From Bugula neritina (lineage: Eukaryota; Bryozoa; Gymnolaemata; Cheilostomatida; Bugulidae), in the NCBI GenBank assembly GCA_964035545.1, contig OZ037765.1, positions 23,996,004 through 24,060,003 on the forward strand: a stretch of DNA of 64,000 nt. The letters run 5' to 3'. Below the pieces are notes generated by a model. It was not told the origin of the DNA, made no database searches, and was given only the letters and a program-made list of their open reading frames with translations. Made by a program: the position numbers and the translations under genes. Below are positions 50,906 to 64,000 of the stretch, piece after piece. Position 1 is the first letter of the stretch; each line of letters starts with the position of its first letter.

Positions 50906-52718
50906 TTTTATTCCTGCTTTTATATTTGATGTTGCAGACTATTGGACACTCAGCACTGCAAGCACAATTCAATGACAATTTTTAAGTACATATGTTTACA
51001 TAGTCATACTAATACTTGTCTTAGTCCTACACAATAACAATCACAGTGAATCAGAATGTCAATCTAAAACTAGTAGTGGCAATTACAATTAAATGATAAA
51101 TTTAAACTTTTGGTGTTACACATGGAGCTAGTGACTAGTAGTACTGCAGTAGAACTAGTAGTTCTAGCAATCGCAGTAGTAGTAGTTCGATTACTACTAG
51201 TACTACTACTGGTACTACTACACTAGGCCAACAGTAACACCAGGGGTTTAACCAACAACTTCATCAGTAGTAGTATTAGTACTAGTCCGAGGTTTCATAA
51301 TGATAAGATTTTTTCTTGTAAGTTGTACTAGTAGTAGTACTACTACTCAACTACTAGTACTACTTGTAGTTCAAGTTGTAACAAATCAAAATGCAATCAA
51401 CTTTAATTTTGGTTTAAATATTAAAATAAATTTCAATCAAGTATTAGTATTCATTAACTTCAAGTCAAACCTGTGAAAGACAAGCTGAAGTTTAAGGTGC
51501 AGGCACAAGCTGAAGCTCACACCCAACGGCAAACTCTAGGGGTGAAACTCAAAGTCAAACTCCAACTGAACCGTGAAACTGAACGCCTATTAGTATTAGT
51601 ATTAGTATTAAATTTAATATTATTAATTACAATCTGGTACTCGTATTAGCTAAAAAATACCAAGTTTAAAAACGTTTAGCTTTTAAAATTGCGATTGTCT
51701 ATTACATATCGGCATGTGTACTTTTATAAGTTACACCAATGACAATGTAATTGTTGGCGTTGCTTTGCCTTTTACCATTACTGATAACTCTACTTGAATT
51801 ATTTCAACAATAAAATGGCGGTAAAACAGCGCCCTCTAATTTGGAGTTGTGTTTCAAAGCAACGACGACTCCGTGAGTTTTTTCACACACTATAAGAGCT
51901 GCTTTGTTTCGATGAATAATATTTTATTGAAAAGATAACTCATGATTATTTGTCATCATGAAAAATCTAAAGCCCAAGGTGACAAACTAGATGGAATTAA
52001 AAAGAATTAACATGGCTTTTCTTATCTTTATAATCAAAACACAGTTCAAACAGTTATATTATAATTATGATGAAAATTTAATTCTTGCAGTAGAAAAACT
52101 ATGAGTAAAACTGATGCAGAATATGCATCTAGGTACTCAATTTCCACTGTAGCAGAAATAATATTACTAGATTAGTATCTAATGACAAAATCTAAAAGGA
52201 TGAGTTAATTTTAATTTCATTGTTACATTAAATTTACAATTTCTGCTATCTGCATTAATTATATCTACTTTTGTTGTTTTTTATACCTGCACATGTACTG
52301 TAGGCTGTAGCTACTTGCTTCAATGTTAAAAAGAAGATGGGTTACAATTACAATAATTATATTATCTTATCGAGAGCAAAATAGAACAGATAACTCCAGC
52401 ATTATTATTTGCTAACCACTTATTAGCAAAGGGTTAAAGATCACACTGCAGTCACTTCCTATTAGCGTAGTTTCTACCCTAAATTTGATTAGTTGGATTT
52501 TTCTAGGTCTAACCTAAACTATCCACTCGAAGCTATACATTCTTTGTTTCCGTATCCGGCAAAACAGAAACCTTCGCAGTTTTCTAAAAAGTCGAAATCA
52601 AATTGACAAACAGTAAATCATTAATTTTCTTTCTACTGCTAAGGTTTGACTTAGTTTTTTAAACTTTTAAATTACAGAATCTTAAGAATATTCATATAAT
52701 AAGATAGTTAATTTCCTA
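50906..52718. other. Divergent intergenic region between SMC3 and ETFB
   Basis: Both promoters should lie in this 1.8 kb. A segment reading aaaatggcgg (51813-51822), a YY1-like motif, sits in a less AT-rich patch (51800-51880). Hexamer-phased repeats occupy 51110-51400 and 51470-51615. No coding sequence was recognised. Confidence 0.5.
51110..51615. repeat. Hexamer- and triplet-phased degenerate repeat, locus C
   Basis: The left part is rich in gtagta, ctacta and gtacta units in both orientations. The right part (51470-51615) reads in sixes as aactca, aagtca, aactcc, aactga and ends in attagt repeated three times. The grammar matches loci A and B. Confidence 0.6.
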
Positions 52719-53480
52719 ATGGCTCGCGTTTTAGTAGGCTGCAAGAGAGTTATTGACTATGCAGTGAAAATTCGTGTCAAACCAGACAAAACCGGAGTTG
52801 TTAAACAAAATGTCAAGCACAGTCTTAATCCTTTTGATGAAATAGCTGTAGAAGAAGCCGTTAGAATGAAAGAGAAAAAAATAGCGACTGAAATTGTAGC
52901 ATTATCTTGTGGTCCTTCTCAGTGTCAAGAAACTTTGAGGACTGCTCTGGCTATGGGGGCTGACAAGGCTATACACGTTGAAATTCCAGATAAAGATTAT
53001 GAGAATGTAACATCTCTTCACGTTTCTAAAATTTTAGCAAAAGCTGCTAAAGAAATAAACGCAGACGTAGTCATTGTTGGTAAACAATCTATAGATGATG
53101 ACAGTGCGCAAACTGCTCAAATGGTTGCAGCCCTCTTAGACTGGCCTCAGGCAACCTTCATATCAAAAGCTGAAAAAGTAGAGAATGTTTTAAAGATTAC
53201 CCGGGAAATTGACGGAGGGCTTGAAAATATTACTGCCAAGCTGCCTGCAGTAATATCTGCTGATCTCCGCCTGAATGAGCCCCGTTACGCCACTTTGCCC
53301 AACATAATGAAAGCTAAAAAGAAACCGATGGAAAAGAAAACACCTAAGGACTTTGAGGTAGATTTAAGCTCAAGGTTTGATGTCATCAGTGTTGTTGATC
53401 CTCCATCTAGGGAAGCTGGTGTAAAAGTTGAATCAGTTGATGATCTAGTCTCCAAATTGAAAGATGCTGGTGTTGTTTAG
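52719..53480 (+). CDS. ETFB: Electron transfer flavoprotein subunit beta, single exon, 253 aa
   Basis: The open frame is full length (human ETFB is 255 aa) with no introns. Conserved blocks are [15 protein letters not shown] (9-23), [17 protein letters not shown] (37-53), [20 protein letters not shown] (63-82), GKQSIDDD (121-128) and [20 protein letters not shown] (181-200). The last holds the recognition loop with its key leucine (L193) that docks partner dehydrogenases, and the lysines methylated in vertebrates. With ETFA it carries electrons in the mitochondrial matrix from acyl-CoA and other dehydrogenases to ETF-QO; the beta subunit binds AMP. No cleavable presequence is evident, as usual for this subunit. 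It is the only intronless gene here; retroposition or intron loss are options. A variant poly(A) signal ATTAAA lies at 53607-53612. Confidence 0.97.
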   Translation: MARVLVGCKRVIDYAVKIRVKPDKTGVVKQNVKHSLNPFDEIAVEEAVRMKEKKIATEIVALSCGPSQCQETLRTALAMGADKAIHVEIPDKDYENVTSLHVSKILAKAAKEINADVVIVGKQSIDDDSAQTAQMVAALLDWPQATFISKAEKVENVLKITREIDGGLENITAKLPAVISADLRLNEPRYATLPNIMKAKKKPMEKKTPKDFEVDLSSRFDVISVVDPPSREAGVKVESVDDLVSKLKDAGVV

Positions 53481-54888
53481 ATGGACTCAATAGAAATTTG
53501 TAGAGGAGTAAGATTGCAGTAAAGAAGATTTTTGGTAGAGTTGAACTATGAACTCAAACACCACACATCATTATATAATATATCTTCCAATTAATAACGT
53601 TGCACTATTAAATTTAGTCCATTTATAAATATATATATATATATATTATAAAATATTCTAAATAACGATGTTCAGTTTTTACCATGTTACTTTAGGCCAA
53701 AGACTCTATGGTGTCTACATATTATTGTTACTCATTTCCCATTGTACCCTAGCCAAGAAACCTTGACAAAGGCTTTTCACTACTATTCTGCAGACTACAA
53801 GCATGTTAAATTTGTAACAGTGTAAACAAAATTTTGCAAGCCTACATCCCAGCAGCTGAGCCCATCACCAACCATTTGCAGAACACTTACAAAGTACGGT
53901 TAGATAGGGGTATTTATACATTCCTGGCAACAAATACTACAAGTTACTTTTTCAAGTGACATACTTTTTTAACAATGCTCTCAACTTTAAAATTTGATAC
54001 AAATTTTATTTGTTAGGTCAAGAATCAAAAGCTAAATTGATCCCTAGGCTCCAATTTGTGTTGTAGTAAACTTATAGGATTGCTAACAGAACTATATCCA
54101 TAAATTACATTTCTATAACCACTCAATTGTAATAATTATCATTAGGGCTCCATGTTTAAATTTGGAAAATGGTTTGCATATATTACAATTAGTTATATAA
54201 TGGTTTGTGCTAGTTAAACTATATATTAGATTTAAATAAATAGGAAACCAAAACTTTCATTTTTGCTAGTGGTTCACAAGATTTTAAATGTAAGTACAAA
54301 ATACAGATATATAGAGATGGTCCTTTGGGTGAAAATTCACACATTCATTAATAGTGGCAATTTTAAAAGCTGTAAAAATAAAATTTAATTAAATTAAAAC
54401 AGATAAATTAAGATTAATTAAACAAAAGTTACACACACAACTAGCTAAGCAAGCAATAAATAAATAATAGTGACATGCAAAAATTATTTGATTACAATTT
54501 GATCCAGAGTTTAGAATAAACTTAGTTAAATAAAACATAATTAACTGTAAAACTAAATTTTGTAATACTTCCTTTAGAATGTCTAGTACATGAAACATTT
54601 GATAAAATTAACGCAGCTCAAGTTGAAAGTTTCGCGTATTAAGCCCAGCAATAATTTCTTTTCATAACTTAGAGCTACTATGTAATACAAATTATTCACA
54701 AAACCCATCTTAATATTAACGGGCTTGAGCTTCTGATTGGCTTTCCGTTGAGTGTTTACCTAGAATAACACGATTATTCAAACTCATAGGATGAAAAATA
54801 TGCAAGACTTCTACTTAAACGAGAACATATAATGTCACAGTTTAGTGAGTAAAAATGTGCACTCTTTGAGATCATTTAGTAGCAAATG
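53481..54888. other. Convergent intergenic region between ETFB and the MXD gene
   Basis: This is AT-rich sequence with a short (TA)n near 53630-53650. No coding exon was recognised. It contains the 3' UTRs of both neighbours. Confidence 0.5.
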
Positions 54889-57800
54889 CTATAGAGACTC
54901 CGTTAAGGAAAATTGGCTAGTGGTGACAACCATTCCTCCATATCCTTCACATGACATTTCATCACTGTCACTATTTATGACATCTACTTCGTCTAAAATG
55001 AAATATAAAATTGAGTCAAATAGAGTTTTAGAATTTTGAGTCATAAGGAGAAAAGTAAGTATCCATGACAACAAAAAACATGAGATGGAATTCTGACCAT
55101 CAAAGAAATCTGCATTATTTTACAACTGGAATGTTATGCTGCAGGGTGGTTTTAGGAAATAAATTAGGCTCAAGTTCAATTGTTAGGTTGACTGTGCACA
55201 CGATAGTTTCTCTTATAATAAAACCATTGTAGCAAGTAGTGGACTAGTAGTCATACTACAAGAGCTAAAAAACACGTTATTGATTGAACTCATTCAAAAG
55301 GTGGGTCCATTCATTGTCTAGGTTAAAACTGTTAAATATAGGTTGTTGGTTTTTGTAGACAATTGATTGAATGCTCCGCAAAGCACAAGAGCAAACATTT
55401 ACTTAACCGCCATATTTGTTGGGACGCGGCATGATTAAACCAGTTATGACTTATGCAAAACACGATAACTGTCATGAATCATGATGCTGTGGGGACAAAA
55501 TACAATTGATAAGAACTATACACGTGGAAGCAACGCATTAGCTTTTCTTGGTCATAAATTATAAGTTATACTACTGATTATACAATGTTCTACAAAATAT
55601 GTTATTTTAACTGTAAAACTTTCATATTTTTGTTTTACAGTGTTTATGAGCAGTGTGGCATAATGTGCATTGCTTACAGTAAAATATTATTGTAGTAATT
55701 TTCATATTATACTGATCAATTGTTTGTTAACTTTGAACTTTCTGTCCGATCATGACAGACTTTGAGAGTAGAAAACAGACAAATGGTAGTTTAGTGTTGT
55801 AATGTTGAGGACCCCCCAGCCTTGTAACCTAAATAGGGCTGGCTCAATGCTTATTAGGGGACGGCAATGCAAGCGCCACAACTTTCAACTAACTTTAGTG
55901 TAATAATATGGCAAAAACTAAGCTAGTGGAATATGTCTACAAGCACTGAACTGGAAAAGGGGGTTGAGTTCATTCTCTACAAGTGTGTGAAATTAAAACC
56001 ATATCTAATTACGATCCCCCAGAAAAATGCCTGAGTAGCTTTATATGATATATCAAGGCTCTGGGGTCAAATGTTGAAAGTTGAAACTCACTGATAGAGA
56101 TTAGATTTTGGGGTTGTGATTCAAGATAGAAGTCAAGGGTAACTGGAAGCTAGCAGTGACACGGAGTGTAGTTCAGGATAGGAATTAGAATTTAAATGTA
56201 TATTAATGCACGGAGAGGGCAAGTGAAATTGCACAAAAATGAAAATCAGCATGGCTTGCATTTATTTAGTTCCCGAATTTGTGATTGATTATCCATTAGT
56301 TTTATGGTTCAAGTCTTGAGAATTTGAGAGCCATAAAAAGCTTACAAAAAATTGGGAAACACTAAAAATATGTGTTTAGTGAAGTAGTACAAGTGTGTAA
56401 TGCAAGTTATAATTACATTGATGTACTTGAACTTTGAAAGTGATGAAAACTAGACAGCTAGTGTTTATATTAGTGTACCAACATGTACACAACAACCATG
56501 AAGTTTGGCCAAGCATTACCTAAATACTGATTATAGAAAATATGTTCACCCATGTGTACTTGAAAAGTTCTACATCATCTCAAATTCATATTAGAAACTG
56601 GCAACATAACTGCTAATAAGTTTCACAGGTAAGCTATCTTTTTTGTACAGTGAAGCTTTTAAACTCACTAGTGCATGCTTGATAATAAAGGAGGTCTAGA
56701 TTAGAATTAAACAAATCAACATCAACTTCAGAATCAGAGTTTTGCTGGATATGCTGATATTTGTCAGTTGTTTTAATAGGCTTTGGTGTAACACTAGCAT
56801 AACAGTTTAAACTAGATGAAAGAGAAATTAATATTTCTAGTATAACTTCTCAACTTGAAAAGTGGAGTATTTTCCCAGATCTACAACTTTTGATCTGTTC
56901 TCATTAGGGGCCATAGATGACAATGAATGCAGTAGCCAAACTAGGTCAAGTTATCTAGGGATCAATAGAAACAAAGCAATTTAGTAGCTAGAGGGATGTC
57001 CATAATAATCAAAGAGTCTTTTTTCACAGAGATATGCTCAAGAGGAAGATGACACTATCTAATTGACCCAAACAAACACCAGAAGCAGTTTATGTTTATG
57101 TTAGTTACTAAAGATAACATGTGGTAGATGGAAACATGAACAATGAGTTCTCAGTTCCTAAACCTTACACAATGGCAAAAAGTAAAACAAGTCAAGCCAA
57201 CCATAGATGACTGCCTGGAAAGCAAGTCTAGGAATATTTGCTAAGCTGGGAGAATACCAGCTTCTAGGGGCTTGCCGAATACTCATTTTGTTAATACTAG
57301 GATTTTCAAATACCACTTATAACATTGCCAACTACCATTATCAATCAGTCTGCTTCACTTAGCCAATATGTACATAGCTAAATGGCTGCATTGCTAAATT
57401 ATAATGTAACCATGGCACCAGATTTATAGTAGCCCTGTACTATCCGAGTATTGCCATTCCATGACTAGTTCTAACTAGTACTAGGACCCACAAGCTGCAT
57501 TAGGCCGATGTGAACATCCGCATACTACAGCTAGTATCTATGTCAATACAACTAACTAATGACCAGTGAGAGTAATGCATGCCTATTGTGTATCCTAGAA
57601 TGCATGTTTCATGTTGCACGCTGTTTCAATCATATTTACCATGTTCATCAAAGGCAGATGAAGATGAAGCAGTAGAAACAGTAGAACTACTACATTCACT
57701 ATAACTTCTTCCGGCCCTAAACTGCCGATCAGCCACGGTTTTCAAGGCTTGTAATCTCTGTTTTAGGCGCTGATGCTCTTGGCACAATTGATTTTTTATT

Positions 57801-60800
57801 ATACTCTGTTTTCTATCTTTTTCTTCTAAAGCCTAAAATGATCAGACGTTAATAGTATGTTTGCTGAAAATTAAGTCATTTGAATGTGAAATGAAAATTT
57901 GGTTTTATTTATTGCTTACTTACAGAGAGAAAAAATTTTAAAATTCAACTATATCGATGTTTGAAATGGAAGTTAAAAATGCATAATTTGCTCTAATTAA
58001 ACCAACACCCAATTGATGTAAAATTCACAAGTACTTCATTGAGTCCGGTTACAATTGGTGCCAGCTATCCTGCATGGGGTAGCTGTAGTTGGTACTAATC
58101 TCATAAATCAAGGACTGTAATACAACCTTATGGATACTAATATCTGCTATCATAAATATAAAATCAGACATTAGTGAGGAAAATCAAGATTTGGAGATAA
58201 ATGTTAGAAAGATAAATAATGCTAGTGCAGTTTGCAGTCGTGATTTATAATACCAAAGTCTATGAGGCAGAAAATTTTATGCTCTGTCTACAGTAAAACA
58301 CTAACTACACTGCTGCTAAGATTCTAGCCTACATATCCGCCAGCCTGAGCAATAAACTATTTTCAAAACAATAATTATCAGGAAAAGTAATACCTAGCAG
58401 TATATTCCAGTGAAATCTTTATATTCTTTAACTAATAATGATATGTTGGGGAAAAGCTCTAGCTACAGGATAACCTATTTATTTTCACAGACCAGTATAT
58501 GCAACTAACATACTTTAATATATGCCTTGGCCTTAGTAAGGAGTCCAAGTGTAGTATGTCTAGAGGAATCGGATCCTACAGGCACCATGTCCTTTAAATT
58601 CTCTAAATATTGCCTCAATTGTGCCCTCCTGTTAACAAAGGAAACATAGCTTATTAATCTTTTTCCAATTAGTAGATTTACACAACTACAGAGCAATTAT
58701 GTTATGAGAAAACTATATCCTGCCCTTTATTTTCAACCTGCAACTGCTCTAGCCTATATTGATTGCATTGCTACTGTTCTTTATCTAGGCATAACTTTTT
58801 ATTGGGCTCCATTGATATTGCAGAAAGCAGCTGAATTGGGTTTGCTTACTGCAGGCTTTTTATCATCAGTACAAGAGACCGCACCTCTGACCATCTGCTA
58901 GGTTTAGCAGCACTAGTTTTGTGTAGGGGGAATAAAAGATGTAATCAAAAGAAGCATCTTGTCAACTCACCTAAGCTTCTCCAGCTCATTGTGAGTAGTT
59001 CTAAAATAAACAACAACCGATATTAGTCGCGATAAAAAATATGTGGGCTATTGTGTGGAAATCGCCACAAAGGATTGCGTGAATATCCAATGAACAAAAT
59101 GAATATTCCATTAGTAATAAATTATACTAAAACTTCCCCAGCAGTTTCACATCCACACGTCACAGTCACATGTGTCACGGTGGCATGTGCGTACATGCTG
59201 AATGTGTACAAAACTTCCTGATCATGCACTCACTGCGCTGCTACTACTCCTTCCTGCCTAGTACTACAGTTGTGGGGATCTAGCTTACGTTGAGACTAGC
59301 CCTATTACCAATTAAACTTAAGAAACTAATTTGCTAAGTTGGTTGCCAAAAAGTAAAACTGGTAAACTTTACATATCCACAAATGAGTATATTTGAACAC
59401 TAAAAATGAAATTCATAGTAGATGTTAACCTTGTTCCCAGCGACTTTTTGGAAGGAGGTGATGTTTTGGTTTTTCTAGAGTCGTACTCTTCTGGCATAGG
59501 CAGGGAAGATGCATAGCCATGCTCTGCTTCTAAAATATGAGTAAACTATCTGTAAGCCTTGTCACACAAACAATAGTCTCAACTGATGCCAACATCAATT
59601 ACAAGAGATAATTAGAGTGAAGTCAAGCTTCTCTTCATACTGATACTTTTTTTGCAATTTCTGAACATGCGATCAGAAAACGATTTAGTAAAGAAATATT
59701 TAATTAAATCTAAGCAAGTGAAAAGTGAATCTATGCCAGTAATTTCATCATACTAGATGTCACACACCATTAAACTTTCGGCCACAGCACTCAAGTATAT
59801 AGCTTAATATCATGCCATTAAGTTGAAATATCATGCCACATAAAAATCTTGAATAAAACATTAAGTTGAGAGAAAAAATGCTTCAATTATTATTCTATAC
59901 CCAAATATATCTAGTTAAGAACACTCCAAAGAGTCAATAGATATGATTAATTGCCAATTCTAATACCTACTGGCCTCTATATATGCAGAGTGATAATTAA
60001 TGATCTTTTTATGGGATTTATGGCAGCTAAACTTATTCAGAACATAGGTAGGTGAATTTATAAAAAAAAAGTAGGCCCATGACCATTGAACTAGAGTCAT
60101 GAAGCTCAAAACTAGGTTCATAAGACACTTAGACTATTTGACTCATCTGACAAATATGAGGTGAATGTACTAGAGAGCAGGCACCCTGATCAAATGATAT
60201 TACATCAAACATGACCAAAATAGCTGGTCATGATCATCATCAGCTTAAACACACCTACTAAACATCCCAGTTGAATACCATCAACATTTTACAATGAATA
60301 TAGTACTCAAAGCCTCCATTTTTATTAATTCATTTCTCTAGTATATAGCTTGATGACAAAAAATACAATGTTGCGTAGTTTAAAATATTATATATCATTG
60401 AAATCTACATACATCTTATAAGATTATTTTGAATCAACTAGTTTTACTAATTATCACCAGGTGTCAAAATCAAAGTTTTAATGCTCTGCATAATGGGAAA
60501 TGAGTGTGTTCACAATTAAGCATACATCACATGACTCTCATTGCAATTCAAATGGCTGGCATCTTATTAAATATTAATGTAGGCTCCACCAGCTATTAGC
60601 CTTTTCTCCGCATCAATGAGCTTGGACCAGCTATTGTTGTAATCATCATTCGTGATGGCCACTATGAAATTTCATTATGAAGTTGAGCAATTATGGCCTA
60701 TGCTATGTATATGCATTTATTGTAATAATTGAGTAAAAAAGTCAATTACGATTAATGAATATTTGAGCAAATGTAGCTACAAATTTTCAAGTTGCAGATT

Positions 60801-62042
60801 CAAATAAAATTTCACCAATTCAAGTATGTAGAACAACAGTGCTTTAAACTGTATCTGCAAGTAAGAAATTGTAAGACTGAGGTTTGCCCATAGCCCTCTA
60901 ATAGTTGGTTACTACTTTGGGAAGAGGTTATAGCATTATCAGTCAGCAGTTGATGGTAGATACTAGATTTGCATCTAATAGGAATGATAATATGACTATA
61001 ACCTAGTTGAACAACCTAGTAATTAACTTTGAATTATAGCCAAAAAGTCAAGCTAAACTATAATTGACAGAAAAATAATGAGCATAGCTCAAACTTTACT
61101 CTTAGAATGTTTATCACTGTGATAGTCATCACCATGGTAACTATGCTGAAGCACTAATAGGTTTCTAATACAAAATCAAGTCCAACGTTTTTGAAGATTT
61201 ATTTTAGATTTTACTCTCAGACATTGCCAGTGCTATAACATAAGCAGAAATAAGTCTGACTATTAAAACTTAATATTAATGTAATGAGTCAATGATAAAA
61301 AACAATGATAAATTATCACAGATATTTTCACAATTTTATAGAAAATCAAAATCTAAATTTAGCACAGTAAATTACAAAAATAAAAAAATGAATATTTTAA
61401 TAACCGTAATTTTTATTAAAAAAGTTAATAACAGCCAACTAGGCCTAATCTTAATTTCAGTCAACTGTTGTGCATCCGATTGAACTAGCTGCAAATACAA
61501 ATTGACTGATATCTTTGTAGTCACTCTGACTCTAAATAAATATAATGGAACGTCAAAAAAACCTAAACATTAAGCTTAGCCGAAAACTAAAGTAGAGTCG
61601 AAATATACTCAAAAGTGCTAGATCTCAATTATCAACAATAGCATCGAAATAAGATGCAGCAACAGTGTCGTCGCAACAGTCTGCATGATAGCGTCGAACT
61701 ACTAGTCTTACATTTAGTTTTACAGAACGTGGTTGAGACTCAGACTGTGTCAAATTATTTTAGGCTTTACTTCAACTTCGATTTAATTTTTAGTTTTATG
61801 CGTTTAGGTATCATTATTAATTACTGTCTTCATAAATTAATTAATAATTATTACACAGTTACTGTTAGTGTTAGATTTAGAGCTAGTGAGTTACACTCAA
61901 TTTTTATTTACTGTTTAGTGTTTAAAATTAATACAACTTGAAATAATACCATAATACCGAGTAATTATAAGTAAATCTGACAGTTACCTCGTTCTCTTCT
62001 GTCTAAATATTCAGCAGCTCGTAGAAGTTGTTCTATATTCAT
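54889..62042 (-). CDS. MXD/MAD-family bHLH-leucine zipper repressor, 6 exons, 198 aa
   Basis: Exons 61988-62042, 59430-59529, 58971-59000, 58514-58628, 57640-57832 and 54889-54992 total 597 nt in frame. The N-terminus, [19 protein letters not shown], is the Sin3-interaction helix typical of MXD proteins and is followed by EHGYAS. The bHLH (residues about 53-100) has [13 protein letters not shown] with the DNA-contacting His, Glu and Arg, then [19 protein letters not shown] leucine zipper (101-140) and a Ser-rich region follow. A short acidic C-terminal exon begins [12 protein letters not shown] and contains EGYGG, like the DVDVE and DEGY segments of vertebrate MXD1. By family it dimerises with MAX, binds CACGTG and recruits Sin3-HDAC to oppose MYC. 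I cannot say which vertebrate MXD it matches; a single pro-orthologue is likely. The small exon 58971-59000 (30 nt) and the last exon rest on phase and family pattern. Confidence 0.92.
54993..57639. other. Last MXD intron, 2.6 kb, no recognised content
   Basis: The interval is AT-rich and non-coding. I saw no inverted repeat, coding relic or simple-sequence tract worth listing. Confidence 0.5.
59530..61987. other. First MXD intron, 2.5 kb, no recognised content
   Basis: The interval is AT-rich and non-coding. Open stretches at 61292-61483 and 61654-61941 on the plus strand lack family features. Confidence 0.5.
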
Positions 62043-64000
62043 TATTTTTATGAAGTACTTTTTATTCGCGAATTCTTAATTTAAAGGTTGCACTTCCAGC
62101 AATCCTTAGTCGTATTTTGTGATCTGCTGCACAATTTTGTATATGTGACGCGAGTCAAATTAGAAGCACGTACTAATGTGAACACGTTGTACAGCGCTTG
62201 TAAACAAATGCTCTATTAGCTGGACATGCTTAGTGTCTACCTTGCATTTGCCGCAGGATGAGCACGAAAATGAACCAATGGACGTTGGTTTAGCATTTTG
62301 GAAATTACCAAACCCACGTGCTAGTTTCTATCGGGTGGAATACGCGCTGTGCTTATTCTGGATGAGTAGTACGTGCCGCCAGTGATGAAGTCTGCTCATC
62401 AGTTATTACCGCATATCTGCAGCTAATGACTTCCCGGTTAAAAAATTATTTGATAATTTCATTGAAGCGAAATTTGCTGCTTTAATTTTTCTATGTTGCG
62501 TAGAAGTGTGTTCATTTGAACTTGATAATAATATAGAAACAGGTCTAGGTTAGCACACCAGCATTACAAGTTTACAACCATACAAATTGATAAAATTTGG
62601 CAGCCATGTCAATTATCATGATGGTATTTTACTGTTAAGCAATAGTTTAAATTAGCATATGCTTATATTTTCTCAAATATGTGGATAGAAACAGATCTTT
62701 GTTGTACTTAAGTTTTTTATCTTATTATTATAGTCTTTATACTAAATCATTTACTCAAAGCCATTCATTACACGTTTGCAAATCATGAAAACAGTGAAAT
62801 ATTGAAAAAATAATAATTTTAGCCCATTGTTGTTAACTGCAACGATAAAGTTATTACAGTGGTATTGTAAGCCCTTTAAACTCATTCCACCAAAACCTTA
62901 GAAATTCGATAGTACCCAACATCATAAATAGTAATGCATTGTAGCACATACATCATCTTTTTATAGTATGGTGACCTCTGAACAAAAAAGGTTGGCCATA
63001 AACGAAAGGCCTTTAGACTATAGTTTAAATAATGGTCTTTATTAGCTGAATAATTTGATGGTGTATACATTTTCAGTATACTGAGTACCAGTGACAAAAA
63101 CTTATCAGACTGGTTTAATTTACAACAAAAGCTCAAATTCTGTTAAAACATGAGATCTTTTTAGCCATGCACTAACCCTCTTTCTATTCAACTCATTTAG
63201 TTTTATTCAAATTCAACTCATTACACTATTGCATCAAAAGCAAATTGTTTTTTTTTAGAAAAAAATAACATCCAAGTTTAAAGCCACCAGAAATAAAACC
63301 TGCAATCTGAGACAGACATTGTTTTATTATTAAATTTTTTAGTTTTCAAGCTATCAAATATGCAATTTTCTTATAAACAATGTAATACAATTAATAATGC
63401 TTCAAAAATAGTAACAATTATATAAAAAGTAAACATGCACTTTAACTATACTAGTGTGCCTTAGCAATTAAACAAAATAAATTAACAATAGTTAATAATT
63501 TAAAATATTAAGCAAAAAATAGCACAGCAGGCTTAGCTCAAAATATTTCAATAAATACATTATAGTACCAATATGCACAATATAAAGCTTGCGTCAATAA
63601 AATATTTAGAAATATAAGTTGATTTCTTGCAAATAAATTACAGGTTGCATTAACAAAATAGCAGTGATCATATTTTATTTAGTAATCTTACTTATAGCTT
63701 TATACAAAAAACTACAAATCAAACAGTAGATTATTCGAACAATCAATAGCCCATACAGCTATAAAAAATAACACGTTAAAAAGTTGCATAATGAATCATA
63801 GAAAACTTTTATTTGATTTTAATCTCAGGTGATATGAACAAGGTAGCTGGTAACATGTGTATTAAGCATTATATTGATCATACACTACTTCCAGATTCAT
63901 GAAACACTGATTTTCAGTAGCCACTATTGTTAATGAGAAGACAACTTAAAATTATAGTTTAGCATATCCGTATCCATAATACCATCTACAGTTCTATGCT
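62043..64000. other. Upstream region of the MXD gene
   Basis: The segment from about 62100 to 62440 is less AT-rich, has several CpG dinucleotides, a CCAAT box (62275-62279) and a CACGTG E-box, and is the probable promoter. From 62450 to the window end the sequence is AT-rich and I see no gene in it. Confidence 0.5.
62315..62320. promoter_or_regulatory. CACGTG E-box upstream of the MXD gene
   Basis: A canonical MYC/MAX/MXD binding hexamer, in the context acccacgtgct, lies about 273 bp upstream of the MXD start codon inside the CpG-bearing candidate promoter. Autoregulation or cross-regulation by the MAX network is inferred from motif and position only. Confidence 0.4.

Noticed and set aside
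58704-58901. Plus-strand 65-codon hydrophobic open frame
   Set aside because: It lies in an MXD intron on the opposite strand with no family features and no splice context.
61654-61941. Plus-strand 95-codon open frame
   Set aside because: It lies in the first MXD intron, has AT-driven composition and shows no recognisable domain.
62882-63136. Minus-strand 84-codon open frame upstream of MXD
   Set aside because: No homology pattern and no consistent splice partners; composition like the flanking non-coding DNA.

Overview
This is an AT-rich, intron-rich animal nuclear window. It carries five housekeeping or developmental loci and several generations of mobile DNA. An MXD-type Myc-network repressor, mitochondrial TEFM, a nearly full-length SMC3 split over 27 exons, and an expanded GCC2/GCC3 (ephrin-receptor-like) secreted protein all point to a metazoan. 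The compact but numerous introns and this cysteine-rich family fit an early-branching invertebrate. A sponge is my leading guess, but the sequence alone does not prove the phylum. I found no bacterial, organellar or viral genes and no tRNA or rRNA genes.

Layout. (1) 109-25732, minus: a large secreted cysteine-rich protein. It runs from a 73-nt signal-peptide exon through 34 exons whose splice phases all agree, and it continues past the left edge. Its centre is an array of 141-bp exons built as repeated two-exon units. The introns hold a 3.65-kb terminal-inverted-repeat transposon relic with a LINE fragment, two small inverted-repeat insertions whose empty sites survive in a sister duplicate, and minisatellites touching splice sites. 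(2) 27283-33176, minus: GTF2H4 (TFIIH p52), 12 exons, 451 aa. (3) 35321-37293, plus: TEFM, 5 exons, 350 aa, divergent from GTF2H4. (4) 37528-50905, minus: SMC3, 27 exons, 1215 aa, convergent with TEFM with probably overlapping 3' ends. Its fifth intron contains a 2.86-kb foldback element with arms of about 890 bp. (5) 52719-53480, plus: ETFB, intronless, 253 aa. (6) 54889-62042, minus: an MXD/MAD bHLH-zip repressor, 6 exons, 198 aa, with a CACGTG E-box about 270 bp upstream of its start codon.

The genes do not form one pathway. TEFM (mitochondrial transcription) and ETFB (mitochondrial electron transfer) act in mitochondria; GTF2H4, SMC3 and MXD act in the nucleus. The accessory interest lies in the exon array, whose 18 consecutive phase 1-1 exons could be skipped or duplicated freely, in the transposon history it records, and in a hexamer-phased degenerate repeat seen at three non-coding loci.

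All exon boundaries were placed by eye from GT-AG (once GC-AG) signals, reading-frame continuity and family alignment from memory. No database search was run.
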